Below are positions 26,444 to 34,790 of a stretch of 64,000 nt of DNA, piece by piece; within the stretch, counting starts at the first letter, position 1, and each line of letters starts with the position of its first letter. The position numbers and the translations under genes are program-made. This DNA is from Streptomyces cellulosae. GTDB taxonomy: Bacteria; Actinomycetota; Actinomycetes; Streptomycetales; Streptomycetaceae. The stretch spans positions 248,001 to 312,000 of the forward strand of contig BNBH01000001.1 in the NCBI GenBank assembly GCA_014655195.1, written 5' to 3'. Under the pieces are notes generated by a model. That model had not been told where the DNA came from and did not search any database. It saw only the letters and a program-made list of their open reading frames with translations.

Positions 26444-27220
26444 GTGGTGGGCGCTGTTGCCGTACGCGTACAGGGGCTGTGGAAGCGGTTCGGGGAGCAG
26501 GTCGCCGTCGGCGGGATCGACCTGGAACTGCCCGCGGGGCGGTTCATCGGTCTGGTCGGGCCGAACGGCGCCGGGAAGACCACCACCCTGTCCATGGTGA
26601 CGGGGCTGCTCCGCCCGGACCAGGGAACCGTCGAGATCGCCGGGCACGACGTGTGGCGCGACCCGGTGCGGGTCAAGGCGCGGATCGGCGTGCTGCCGGA
26701 GGGACTCCGTCTGTTCGAGCGGCTGTCCGGGCGTGAACTGCTCGCCTACACGGGCCGGTTGCGCGGGCTGCCCGGCGAGGAGGTCGACAAGCGGGCCACG
26801 CAGTTGCTCGACGTGCTCGACCTGGCCGGCGCCCAGCACAAGCTCGTCGTCGACTACTCCACCGGCATGCGCAAGAAGATCGGTCTCGCGGCGGCGCTGC
26901 TGCACAACCCCGAAGTACTGTTCCTGGACGAGCCGTTCGAGGGCGTCGACCCGGTGTCCGCGCAGACCATCCGGGGCGTCCTGGAGCGCTACACCGCCTC
27001 CGGCGCGACCGTGGTGTTCTCCTCCCACGTCATGGAGCTGGTGGAGTCGCTGTGCGACTGGGTGGCCGTGATGGCCTCCGGCCGGATCCGCGCCCACGGT
27101 CCGCTCGCCGAGGTGCGCGGCGACGCGCCGTCCCTGCAGCGGGCGTTCCTCGAACTCGTCGGCGCGGACAGCCGCGACGCCGGGTCCGACCTCGACTGGC
27201 TGGGCGGAGGCGCCCGGTGA
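26444..27220 (+). CDS. ABC transporter ATP-binding protein
   Basis: A 258-residue ABC-2-type exporter ATPase with Walker A GPNGAGKTTT, Q-loop region IGVLPEGLRLFERLSGRELL, signature YSTGMRKKIGLAAAL, Walker B VLFLDEPFEGVDP and H-loop SSHVMEL. GGAGGGA directly upstream allows GTG at 26444 or 26447. The final codons overlap the permease start by 4 bp, so the pair forms one transporter, probably two ATPases with two permeases. The substrate is unknown; the relatives are multidrug or lipid-like exporters. Confidence 0.93.
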   Translation: MVGAVAVRVQGLWKRFGEQVAVGGIDLELPAGRFIGLVGPNGAGKTTTLSMVTGLLRPDQGTVEIAGHDVWRDPVRVKARIGVLPEGLRLFERLSGRELLAYTGRLRGLPGEEVDKRATQLLDVLDLAGAQHKLVVDYSTGMRKKIGLAAALLHNPEVLFLDEPFEGVDPVSAQTIRGVLERYTASGATVVFSSHVMELVESLCDWVAVMASGRIRAHGPLAEVRGDAPSLQRAFLELVGADSRDAGSDLDWLGGGAR

Positions 27221-28809
27221 GCACGCCCGCCCTCACTCCGGTCGTCGTCCGGCTGAAGCTCTCCCTGCTGCGCAACGGGCTGCGCCAGTCCGGCGGGCGC
27301 CGCGCCGCCTGGATCGCGTCCGCCGTGATCGCGCTGCTGTTCGCCGCGCTGCAGATGCTCGGTCTTGTGGCGCTGCGGGGCGTCGACGGCGCGGAGTCGC
27401 TGGTGGTGCTGCTGGTGGCCGTGCTGGCGCTGGGCTGGGCGGTGATGCCGCTGTTCTTCCCCGGCGGCGACGAGACGCTCGACCCGACCCGCCTGGTGAT
27501 GCTGCCGCTGCGCCCGCGTCCGCTGGTGCGGGCGCTGCTGGCGGCGTCCCTGGTGGGCATCGGGCCGCTGTTCACGGTGTGCCTGCTCGTCGGTTCGGTG
27601 ATCGCCGTCGCCAGGGGCGCGGCCGCGTGGGCGGTGGGCGTCGTCGCGGTGCCGCTGGCGCTGCTGGTGTGCGTGGCGCTCGCGCGGGCCGTGGCGGCGG
27701 CGAACGTACGGCTGCTGACCAGCCGCAAGGGGCGTGACCTGGCGGTGCTCAGCGGGCTGGTCGTCGCGATCGGCGCGCAGGTGGTCAATTTCGGTGCCCA
27801 GCGGCTGGGTTCGGGCGGGCTCGACCAGCTCGACCCGGTCGCGGCCGTGCTGCGGTGGCTGCCGGGCGCTTCGGCGATCGGCGCGGTGCACGCGGCGGGC
27901 GAGGGGGCGTACGGGGCCGCCGTCGCGCAGTTGGCGGTGAGCGCGGGGGCGCTCGTGGTGCTGCTGGCGCTGTGGTCGCGCACCCTGACCCGGCTGATGA
28001 CCGCGCCGGACGGCTCCACCCTCCAGACGGGCGACTCCGCGGCCCGCGACCGCCCCTCCACGGGCCTCGCGCGCCTGCTGCCCGCGGGCAGGACCGGCAC
28101 GGTGATGGAGCGCAGCCTGCGCTACATCTGGCGCGACCCGAAGACGAAGGCCGCGTGGGTGACGTCGCTGGCGATCGGCCTGATCGTGCCGGTGTTCAAC
28201 GCCTGGCAGGGCACCGGCTCGGTGTACTTCGCCTGCTTCGCGGCCGGGATGCTCGGCATCCAGATGTACAACCAGTTCGGCCAGGACACGTCCGCGTTCT
28301 GGATGGTCGCGATGACGATCTCCTCCGCCCGCGAGGCCTACGCCGAACTGCGCGCCCGCGCTTACGCGTTGCTGCTGATCACCCTCCCGTACGCCACGCT
28401 CGTCACGGTGGTGACGACGGCGATGCTGGACGACTGGGCGCGGCTGCCGGAGGCGCTGGGCCTGTCCTTCGCGCTGCTCGGCGCGATGCTCGCCACGGGC
28501 GCGTGGACGTCGGCGCGGTTCCCGTACTCCGTCCCGCAGGAGGGTTACAAGAACGTGGCCCCCGGCCAGGTGGGCCTGGCGTGGATCTCCATCTTCGGCG
28601 GCATGATGGCGGCGGCCCTCCTCTGCCTCCCGGTCATCGCCCTGACGATCTGGCTGAATCTCGACGACGCGGGCCAGGACGTCCGCCGGCTCCTCCTCCC
28701 GGCCGGCGCGGTCTACGGCGCCCTCCTCACGTACGGCGGCCTCCGCCTGGCCGCCCCGCAGACGGCGGCGCGGCTGCCGGAGATCGTGACGGCGGTGAGC
28801 AAGGGATAG
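27217..28809 (+). CDS. ABC-2-type transporter permease
   Basis: A 530-residue integral membrane protein with about 12 hydrophobic segments. It has a conserved central cytosolic region (RLLPAGRTGTVMERSLRYIWRDPKTKAAWVTS) and an ending RLPEIVTAVSKG typical of the streptomycete ABC-2 permeases that pair with a single ATPase. The GTG start overlaps the ATPase stop in GTGA. Nearby there is no immunity, biosynthesis or regulatory gene that would identify the cargo. Confidence 0.9.
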   Translation: MSTPALTPVVVRLKLSLLRNGLRQSGGRRAAWIASAVIALLFAALQMLGLVALRGVDGAESLVVLLVAVLALGWAVMPLFFPGGDETLDPTRLVMLPLRPRPLVRALLAASLVGIGPLFTVCLLVGSVIAVARGAAAWAVGVVAVPLALLVCVALARAVAAANVRLLTSRKGRDLAVLSGLVVAIGAQVVNFGAQRLGSGGLDQLDPVAAVLRWLPGASAIGAVHAAGEGAYGAAVAQLAVSAGALVVLLALWSRTLTRLMTAPDGSTLQTGDSAARDRPSTGLARLLPAGRTGTVMERSLRYIWRDPKTKAAWVTSLAIGLIVPVFNAWQGTGSVYFACFAAGMLGIQMYNQFGQDTSAFWMVAMTISSAREAYAELRARAYALLLITLPYATLVTVVTTAMLDDWARLPEALGLSFALLGAMLATGAWTSARFPYSVPQEGYKNVAPGQVGLAWISIFGGMMAAALLCLPVIALTIWLNLDDAGQDVRRLLLPAGAVYGALLTYGGLRLAAPQTAARLPEIVTAVSKG

Positions 28810-28823
28810 GGCCCGGGAAACCG

Positions 28824-28886
28824 ATGGCAGGCGACGGGCAGCCGCTGCCGGCGTCCGCCGTGACCGTGCTCGAACCGAGGAGGTGA
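28824..28886 (+). CDS. Possible 20-residue micro-ORF
   Basis: ATG at 28824 reads MAGDGQPLPASAVTVLEPRR and stops at 28886, 15 bp after the ABC permease stop. The tail of this reading frame contains GAGGAGG, which would be the ribosome-binding site for the next small frame at 28892. Protein evidence is only the start, the spacing and the arrangement. It may be part of a leader or spurious. Confidence 0.25.
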   Translation: MAGDGQPLPASAVTVLEPRR

Positions 28887-28891
28887 CACCC

Positions 28892-28945
28892 GTGACCGCA
28901 ACAGCGACGACATGGGTGCTCCCCTCCGGGGTCACGGTCGGGTGA
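28892..28945 (+). CDS. Possible 17-residue micro-ORF with strong ribosome-binding site
   Basis: GTG at 28892 with GGAGG nine to thirteen bases upstream reads MTATATTWVLPSGVTVG and stops at 28945. It begins 5 bases after the preceding micro-ORF ends. It lies about 50 bp before the broken hydrolase gene. The good ribosome-binding site is the main argument for translation; no homology is recognised. Confidence 0.3.
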   Translation: MTATATTWVLPSGVTVG

Positions 28946-28997
28946 CAGGCAGGTCGCCCGGGAGCGCCGTGGCAGCGCACTCCCGGAAGGCACGACC

Positions 28998-29734
28998 ATG
29001 CACTTCACCTGGGAACGACGCCTCGACGGCGGCGTCCTGGAACGCGGCTTCACCCTCGACGGCGTCCCGGGCCTCCTCTGGACGCCCGCGAGGGCGTCCG
29101 CGCCCGTCCCGCTGATCCTGCCGGGCCACCCGCCGCTGGGCCTGGACGCGATGTACCCGCGCCTGGTGGCGCGCGCCCCCCACGCGGCGTCGGACGGTTT
29201 CGCGACGGCCACGATCGACTCCCCGGCAGCGGCGACCGCCCGTCCCGGCCGGCTCTGAACCAGGCCCGCGAGGACCTCCGCCGCACACTGCGGGCGGGCG
29301 GCCCGGTGGACGACCATCTCGTGGACGCCCTGGTGCTCCCGCTGGTGGACGCGGCGGCCCCGGAATGGCGCGCGGCCCTGGACGCCGCATTCGCGCTCCC
29401 CGAGATCACCGACCCGGTGGACCTCTCGGGCGGCCTGGTCTCCCTCGCCGCCCGCCTCACGGTGACGGACCCGCGCATCAAGGCCGCCGTGCTCTTCGCG
29501 GGCAGCTTCGCCCCACGCGCGACCTTCGAGGAGGCCTGCCGGCTCACGATCCCGCTGCACGTCCTCCTCCAGTGGGACGACGAAGGCAACAACCGCGAAG
29601 CGTCCCTGTCCCTGTTCGCCGCCTTCGCCTCGCCGGACAAGTCCCTCCCGCCCACATGAGCGGCCACACAGGACCCGGCCACGGCGGGAGAGGCGGCGAC
29701 GGGGTTCTTCCGACGGCATCTGAAGGCGGGGTGA
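28998..29734 (+). pseudogene. Frameshifted alpha/beta-hydrolase (dienelactone-hydrolase-like)
   Basis: Pieces of one hydrolase lie in two reading frames. The first (28998-29258) reads MHFTWERRLDGG to YPRLVARAPHAASDGFATATIDSP. At about 29224 one base seems missing from CCCCGGCAGC. Reading on in the +1 frame restores GSGDRPSRPALNQAREDLRRTL and continues through GLVSLAARLTVTDPRIKAAVLFAGSFAPR and IPLHVLLQWDDE to a premature stop at 29659. After that stop, HMSGHTG (third shift) and the terminal FFRRHLKAG (stop 29732-29734) remain recognisable. The start has GGAAGG upstream. Two or more frameshifts make a functional product unlikely; sequencing error is the alternative. Confidence 0.8.
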
Positions 29735-29776
29735 CGTAAGAATCCGGGGCCCGGCAGACAGCGGCTCCAGGCTCGC

Positions 29777-30649
29777 TCACTCCCCGTCGAGCGAGTCCAG
29801 GAACGGTTCGATCGCGGCCAGCCAGGCCTCGGGCTGGTCGTAGTGGACGAGGTGGCCGGCGTCGGCGACCTCGGCGTACTGGCCTCGGGGGAGGACGCGG
29901 ACCATTTCCTGGGCCTCGGCGCGGCCCAGTTCGCCGTCGAGGCCGCGGACGACCAGGGCGGGGCAGCGGACCTGGGCCAGTTCCTCCCAGTGGGCGTCGT
30001 GGACCCAGGTCTCGCGGGAGCGGAGCATCTGGTCGGGGTCGAAGACGGGGCGCCAGCCGTCGGGGGACTCGGCCATCACCTCGGCGTAGAACTCGCCGCG
30101 GGCCGGGTTGGGGCGCTCCACCCAGGGGTCGTCCTCGCCGAACCACTTCCGTACGTCGGCGAGGGTGGCGAAGGGGACCGGCCAGGACGTGAACCACTCC
30201 GCCCACTCGCGCTGCGAGGCGCCTCCGAGGGCGGAGGCCCGCATGTCGCAGATGACCAGGCCGCGGACCAGGTCGGGGCGTTTCGCGGCCAGCTGCCAGG
30301 CGGTGAGGGCGCCCATCGCGTGGCCGATGAGGACGGCGGGGCCGAGGGCGAGCTGTTCCAGGGCGGCCTCCGCGTCGTCGACGTAGGCGTCGCGGGTGAA
30401 GGCGCCCTCGGGGGGCTTCTCGCTGCGGCCGTGGCCGCGCTGGTCGAGGGCGACCGCGCGGTGCCGCGCGGAGAGGCGGCGGGCGGTGGACGCCCAGTGC
30501 GAGGCGCGGCCCATCAGGCCGTGCAGTAACAGCACGCCGGGCGCGTCCGGCGTGGCTCCCCCCTCGGCTCCGGCCTTGGCCGGGTCGCCGAACTCCCAGG
30601 CGGCCAGGCGTACGCCGTCCGCCCCCGTCACGTCGATGCGTCGCGCCAT
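29777..30649 (-). CDS. Alpha/beta-hydrolase-fold protein with Ala in place of the nucleophile
   Basis: A 290-residue alpha/beta-hydrolase-fold protein (VLLLHGLMGRASHW oxyanion region, VALDQRGHGRSEKP, C-terminal GHLVHYDQPEAWLAAIEPFL with the catalytic His). At the nucleophile elbow it reads LIGHAMGALTAWQ: residue 111 is Ala (codon 30317-30319) where the family has Ser in GHSMG. The acid DGELG region looks intact. It may be a catalytically dead member, a binding protein, or an enzyme of another mechanism. The ATG at 30649 has GGGGGG nine bases upstream. A 20-bp dyad lies 106 bp upstream. Confidence 0.88.
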   Translation of the reverse strand: MARRIDVTGADGVRLAAWEFGDPAKAGAEGGATPDAPGVLLLHGLMGRASHWASTARRLSARHRAVALDQRGHGRSEKPPEGAFTRDAYVDDAEAALEQLALGPAVLIGHAMGALTAWQLAAKRPDLVRGLVICDMRASALGGASQREWAEWFTSWPVPFATLADVRKWFGEDDPWVERPNPARGEFYAEVMAESPDGWRPVFDPDQMLRSRETWVHDAHWEELAQVRCPALVVRGLDGELGRAEAQEMVRVLPRGQYAEVADAGHLVHYDQPEAWLAAIEPFLDSLDGE

Positions 30650-30755
30650 GGTCTGGCACCCCCCAAGCTCGCTGCCTGCCCACTGACCCTGTCCGTCGCC
30701 GGCGTTCCGGCCCCCCGCCGGCCGCCGGTCTCTGCCTGTTGCCACTGCCGCACGC

Positions 30756-30775
30756 TATCGAATGGGTATTCGATA
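30756..30775. promoter_or_regulatory. 20-bp dyad TATCGAAT-N4-ATTCGATA
   Basis: Perfect 8-bp arms around GGGT, AT-rich in a very GC-rich setting, 106 bp upstream of the hydrolase start. On the minus strand it falls where the core promoter of that gene would be, so a repressor site is the natural reading. Confidence 0.6.
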
Positions 30776-30940
30776 ATGTCCTTCTGTCCGGCAACACCCC
30801 TCGTTCGAGTGACCCCCCGCGGGGATTGTCCGGCGCGGGCCTGGGGAGATCTTCAGCGGGAGGCGGACCGCTCGGGGAAATCGGTCCGAGGGGAATGACC
30901 CTGGGAGCTCGGGGCTCCGGGTCAGCACAGGGGAGGACAG

Positions 30941-30966
30941 GCCCCGGCGCCGTGCGGCGCCGGGGC
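30941..30966. terminator. GC-rich hairpin, probable terminator
   Basis: GCCCCGGCGCC (30941-30951) and GGCGCCGGGGC (30956-30966) are perfect 11-bp arms with a GTGC loop. It lies about 260 bp beyond the dmdR1 stop codon on the minus strand. It could serve dmdR1 or a transcript coming from the left. Confidence 0.7.
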
Positions 30967-31224
30967 TCCTCACGTGGTCACGGCACATCGTCCCGCCCCT
31001 CCCCGGCCCGGGCGGCCTCCGCGCCACCGGGCCAAGAACCCCTCAGGTCATATGCCTCACGCGACAGCCTCGCACGCCGGCCCGGCGAACGCTGCGATTC
31101 GGCGCAACGCGGACGCGGCACAGCCGGATCCGGCGGGTTATTCGGCGCGTTCACGTCCGGCGGGCGGGAGTCTTGCGCCTCCTGGGCCCCGGTGGTCCCG
31201 CCGGCCGCGGAGGGCGTCGACGCG

Positions 31225-31917
31225 TCAGGGCTTCGCGACGAACACGTGCGAGGCGACCTCCGACTCCAGCTCCGCCGCCTCGCCGCTGCTGCCCACCAGC
31301 ACGCCGCCCGCGGACTCCGTCACGCTCACCACCGAGCCGGGCTGCACGCCCGCCCGGCGCAGCGAGTACATCAGCTGCGCGTCCGTCTGGATCGGCTCGC
31401 CGATCCGGCGCACCACGACCGTCTTGCCCTCGGCGCCCGGGTCCAGGTCGGCCAGCGACACCATGCCCTCGTCGAGGAACGGCACCGTGCCGTCCGTCTC
31501 GCCCAGCTCCTCGAGCCCCGGGATCGGGTTGCCGTACGGCGACTCGGTCGGGTGCCGCAGCAGCTCGAGCACGCGACGCTCGACGGCCTCGCTCATCACG
31601 TGCTCCCAGCGACACGCCTCGGCGTGCACCTGCTCCCACTCCAGGCCGATCACGTCGACCAGGAGACACTCGGCGAGACGGTGCTTGCGCATCACGCGGG
31701 TGGCCAGCCGGCGGCCCTCCTCCGTGAGCTCCAGATGGCGGTCCGGGGCGACGGACACCAGGCCGTCACGCTCCATCCGCGCCACCGTCTGGCTGACGGT
31801 CGGCCCGCTCTGGTCGAGCCGCTCGGCGATCCGGGCGCGCATGGGGACCACACCTTCCTCCTCCAGCTCGAGGATGGTGCGGAGATACATCTCCGTGGTG
31901 TCGATCAGTCCGGACAT
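31225..31917 (-). CDS. dmdR1: DtxR/IdeR-family iron-dependent repressor
   Basis: A 230-residue metalloregulator. The N-terminal winged helix is MRARIAERLDQSGPTVSQTVARMERDGLV (about 27-55). A dimerisation/metal domain follows with the expected ligands: Met10, the Cys-x-x-Glu-His of CRWEHVMS (about 102-106) and upstream His. Residues about 150-230 form the SH3-like third domain. Length and sequence fit DmdR1 of S. coelicolor, the main Fe(II)-dependent repressor of siderophore and iron-uptake genes, found in the same chromosomal area next to the SIS gene. I found no clear TTAGGTTAGGCTCACCTAA-type iron box inside the window. The opposite strand is open across the gene. Confidence 0.93.
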   Translation of the reverse strand: MSGLIDTTEMYLRTILELEEEGVVPMRARIAERLDQSGPTVSQTVARMERDGLVSVAPDRHLELTEEGRRLATRVMRKHRLAECLLVDVIGLEWEQVHAEACRWEHVMSEAVERRVLELLRHPTESPYGNPIPGLEELGETDGTVPFLDEGMVSLADLDPGAEGKTVVVRRIGEPIQTDAQLMYSLRRAGVQPGSVVSVTESAGGVLVGSSGEAAELESEVASHVFVAKP

Positions 31918-32160
31918 ACATGCCCCTCGATGAGATCTGCGGATTGGCTCTGCCGGAAGGCTGGACGGCTCACCGGCGTGTGCGCTGGCCCGAGACTCAA
32001 TTCTTACGCATACGACGGACAACCGGGCCGCGCCCCGGAAACGCGCGGCTCCGGCGGGCGGCGGACGGGGTGTCCCGGACACCCCGCGGACACCGTATTG
32101 ACACGGCAGTGGTCCAGACCGCACGGTGATCCGCGACATGTCCGCCCCGAAGGGAGCCGC

Positions 32161-32916
32161 ATGAGCGACCGCACGCCCGCCGGTCAGTTCCTCGACGCCG
32201 CGATCGGGCTGCTGCGGCGGCTGCGCGACGAGGAGGCCGGGCCCATCGCGGCGGCGGCCACCATGATCGCGGACACGGTCGCCGACGGCGGGCGGCTCTT
32301 CGCCTTCGGCGCGGGCCACTCCTCGCTCGCCGCGCAGGACCTCGTCTACCGCGCGGGCGGGCTCGCCCTGATGAACCTGCTCACCGTGCCGGGTGTCGTC
32401 GGCGTCGACGTCCGTCCGGCCACGCTCGGGTCCGCGCTGGAGCGGGTGGAGGGGCTGGCGGGCACGGTCCTCGACTCCTCCCCGCTGCGGGAGGGCGACC
32501 TCCTGGTGATCGTCTCCCTGTCCGGGCGCAACGTGATGCCGGTGGAGATGGCGACGCGGGCACGCGCCAAGGGCGTGAAGGTCATCGGCGTGACGTCGGT
32601 GGCGTACGCGTCGGAGACGTCGCCACGGAATCCCTCCGGGACGTTCCTCAAGGACCACTGCGACCTGGTGCTGGACTCGGGGATCGCGGTCGGCGACGCG
32701 GAGCTGACCTGGGAGGGCGTGGCCGCGCCGTTCGCGCCCGCGTCCACGGTCGTCACCTCGGCGCTGCTCCAGGCGGTCATGGCCACCGCCGCGGCCGCCC
32801 TCGCCGACCGCGGCGTGGAACCGCCCCTGCTCCGCTCGGGCAACGTGGACGGCGGCCACGACTGGAACACGCACGTGATGACGGAGTACGGCGACCGGAT
32901 CTTCTACCAGCACTGA
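32161..32916 (+). CDS. SIS-domain sugar-isomerase-like protein
   Basis: A 251-residue protein with a single SIS (phosphosugar-binding) domain. Signature segments are RLFAFGAGHSSLAAQDLVYRAGG (about 44-66) and LLVIVSLSGRNVMPVEMA (about 119-136), where Ser/Thr residues bind the sugar phosphate. It resembles the UPF0309/YphC-like group adjacent to sugar-related genes elsewhere. GAAGGGAG precedes the ATG at 32161. It is divergent from dmdR1 over 243 bp, so iron control is possible. Likely to isomerise or bind an amino-sugar phosphate, or to act as regulator; not decided by sequence. Confidence 0.88.
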   Translation: MSDRTPAGQFLDAAIGLLRRLRDEEAGPIAAAATMIADTVADGGRLFAFGAGHSSLAAQDLVYRAGGLALMNLLTVPGVVGVDVRPATLGSALERVEGLAGTVLDSSPLREGDLLVIVSLSGRNVMPVEMATRARAKGVKVIGVTSVAYASETSPRNPSGTFLKDHCDLVLDSGIAVGDAELTWEGVAAPFAPASTVVTSALLQAVMATAAAALADRGVEPPLLRSGNVDGGHDWNTHVMTEYGDRIFYQH

Positions 32917-32993
32917 GCCCGGTACGACCTGGGTCGCCCCGGGCAGGCGCTGCTCACGGCGAGCCTTCGTCCGCGGCCCGGCGGGGGCGTGGC

Positions 32994-33061
32994 GCGCGGT
33001 TCCCCGCGCCCCTCAACGGTGACGGCGGGGTCGCGGCCCGAAGGGGCGCGGGAAACTGCGC
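32994..33061. repeat. Facing pair of dispersed 20-bp elements
   Basis: GCGCGGTTCCCCGCGCCCCT at 32994-33013 and inverse AGGGGCGCGGGAAACTGCGC at 33042-33061. They can pair into a hairpin with a 28-base loop between the convergent SIS and PAS genes, and probably act as terminator. Confidence 0.8.
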
Positions 33062-33114
33062 GACCGGCCACCACGGACCCGCAGCCGACGTCCGCGCCCG
33101 TCGCGACCGGCCCC

Positions 33115-34509
33115 TCACCCCTCCCCGGGAAGCAGCGCCGCCAGATCCAGCGCGGACGCGATGTGCGCCGCCACGTCCTCCGCGTACATCGCGTCCGCGC
33201 GCTCGAAAGCCGTGCGGTTGGACGTGCGCAGAAACGTCACGGCACCAAGCGTGCGGCCGCGGCTGCGCAGGACCGTGCACAGGGCGTGGACCGTGTCCTG
33301 AGGCCACTGGCGGGCCAGCGCCCACTCGCGTGCCGCGTCCGCCTTGAGCGAGCCCGCGCCCGCCCGCACCGTCCCGGCGCGCTCCACGCACTGCAGGGCA
33401 GGGTGCCCGTCGGCGTACAGCACCGGCAGGCCCGCCCGCCCTTCGAGGCGGCTGGGGCCCGGGGCGCCCGACGGGGTCTCCGCGATCCGCACCAGGCGGA
33501 CCCGGTCGGTGTCGGTGCCGCCCTCGGCGACCCGGTCGATCAGCGCGTGGTCGGCGAACCCGGCGAGTGCGAAGTCGAGGTGGACGGTGGCCGCCTCGGC
33601 CGGGTTCTCGCACTCCGCCGCCGCACGGGCGGCCCGGTGCAGCTGCTGGGCACGGAACCGCAGCAGCGACGCCTCCTGCTCGCCCTGCCGCGTCTCGGTC
33701 ACGTCCTGGAACAGCCAGCCCACACCCAGCGGCACCGGCTCCTCCGCGAGCGGCGACGACAGCCGCACGAAGCCGTTCCGCCAGCAGCGCCGGCGCTCGC
33801 CCTCGGGCGTCCGCACGGTCACCCACAGCTCGGCCGGCGCGGGCGGCGCGCCCTCGGCGAGCACATGGGTGAGGGCGCTCTCCAGCTCCTCCACACCCTG
33901 CGACAGCAGCTCCCCCAGCGGCCGCCCCAGCACCGACGTACGGCCCGCGCCGAGCGCCCGTGCCGCGTACGCGTTGACGACGGCGGGACGCAGGTCGGCG
34001 TCGACGAGGACGACGCCCCAGCCGGCGTCCTCCAGCAGCGCCTCGCTCAGCGCGATGGAACGCTCCAGGTCGATCTGCGCGTGGACCTCGCTGAACGCGC
34101 AGTACACGCCGGCGGGCTTGCCGTCGGGACCGCGTACGGCGGCGGACTGGGTGCGCACCAGGACCCGGCGGCCGTCCTTGGTGAGCAGCGCGAACTCGTT
34201 GACCTGCCGGCCGGGCGCGTCCATGGCCGACATCAGCCGCGCCTCGACCTCCTCGGCGTCCGCGCTGCGCACGGCCCACCCGGCGAAACCGGCGCGCCCG
34301 ACCGCCTCCTCGGCGGTCCAGCCGAGGATGCGTTCGGCCTCACGGTTCCAGTGGGTCACCACGCCGTCCGCGTCGAAGGCGCACAGGGCGGCGTCCATGC
34401 CGTCGAGCAGCGCCGCGAGCAGGTCGGAGCCACCAGGCCCGTCCCGCTCGGGCTCGGGCCCCTCCGGCCCCAGCTCGTCGGTGGCCCCACTACGCCGGGA
34501 TGCACTCAC
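33115..34509 (-). CDS. PAS/GAF-domain sensory protein
   Basis: A 464-residue soluble protein with a PAS domain (about 25-135; MDAALCAFDADGVVTHWNREAERILGWTAEEAVGR), a second PAS domain (about 145-265; WGVVLVDADLRPAVVNAYAARALG) and a GAF-like C-terminus (about 275-464). No kinase, phosphatase or DNA-binding output domain follows. In streptomycetes such proteins often precede PP2C-type phosphatase domains, so this may be a shortened relative acting through protein contacts. The GTG at 34509 has AGGGGG five bases upstream and is preferred to the longer frame. Confidence 0.88.
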   Translation of the reverse strand: MSASRRSGATDELGPEGPEPERDGPGGSDLLAALLDGMDAALCAFDADGVVTHWNREAERILGWTAEEAVGRAGFAGWAVRSADAEEVEARLMSAMDAPGRQVNEFALLTKDGRRVLVRTQSAAVRGPDGKPAGVYCAFSEVHAQIDLERSIALSEALLEDAGWGVVLVDADLRPAVVNAYAARALGAGRTSVLGRPLGELLSQGVEELESALTHVLAEGAPPAPAELWVTVRTPEGERRRCWRNGFVRLSSPLAEEPVPLGVGWLFQDVTETRQGEQEASLLRFRAQQLHRAARAAAECENPAEAATVHLDFALAGFADHALIDRVAEGGTDTDRVRLVRIAETPSGAPGPSRLEGRAGLPVLYADGHPALQCVERAGTVRAGAGSLKADAAREWALARQWPQDTVHALCTVLRSRGRTLGAVTFLRTSNRTAFERADAMYAEDVAAHIASALDLAALLPGEG

Positions 34510-34664
34510 CTGAACCCCCTGCAGGCTGTGTCCGCACGTACGGCACGACGATTCGCTCACCAACAATCATTCAACTTGAACGTGACCCAGCGCACATCGA
34601 GTTCCCGACAAGATTGTGGGAATTGTTGCCTGCTCCCTGGTACCCACGCTTTCACGAGGTAAAA

Positions 34665-34697
34665 GACCCCGTGCCGGGGACCGGTTCGCACGGGGTC
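34665..34697. terminator. Hairpin upstream of the micro-ORF locus
   Basis: GACCCCGTGC (34665-34674) and GCACGGGGTC (34688-34697) form a perfect 10-bp stem with a 13-base loop. It lies between the PAS gene start and the promoter at 34730, where it would insulate one from the other. Confidence 0.55.
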
Positions 34698-34729
34698 CGG
34701 CCGATGGGGAAGGCCGGCACAAAAAGTGG

Positions 34730-34758
34730 TTGATCCGGCGGCGGGCGGTTCTTAGGGT
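34730..34758 (+). promoter_or_regulatory. Vegetative-type promoter TTGATC-N17-TAGGGT
   Basis: A -35-like TTGATC (34730-34735) and -10-like TAGGGT (34753-34758) with the optimal 17-bp spacer, matching the streptomycete housekeeping pattern. Transcription would start near 34765, about 25 bases before the first micro-ORF. It is the best-looking core promoter in the window. Confidence 0.7.
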
Positions 34759-34790
34759 GGCGGTACTTCGGAAAGGAGGTGGTTCGGCAG

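Larger units (their letters stand above)
30650..31224. other. 575-bp intergenic region with dyad and hairpin, no protein gene
   Basis: Space between two minus-strand genes. It holds the hydrolase promoter region with its dyad (30756-30775) and a GC-rich hairpin (30941-30966), both listed separately. The roughly 165 bp between them contain no convincing reading frame. A small RNA ending at the hairpin is possible but unproven. Confidence 0.45.

Noticed and set aside
31918..32160. Search for an iron box in the dmdR1/SIS promoter
   Set aside because: No TTAGGTTAGGCTCACCTAA-like palindrome is present, so iron autoregulation is not claimed.
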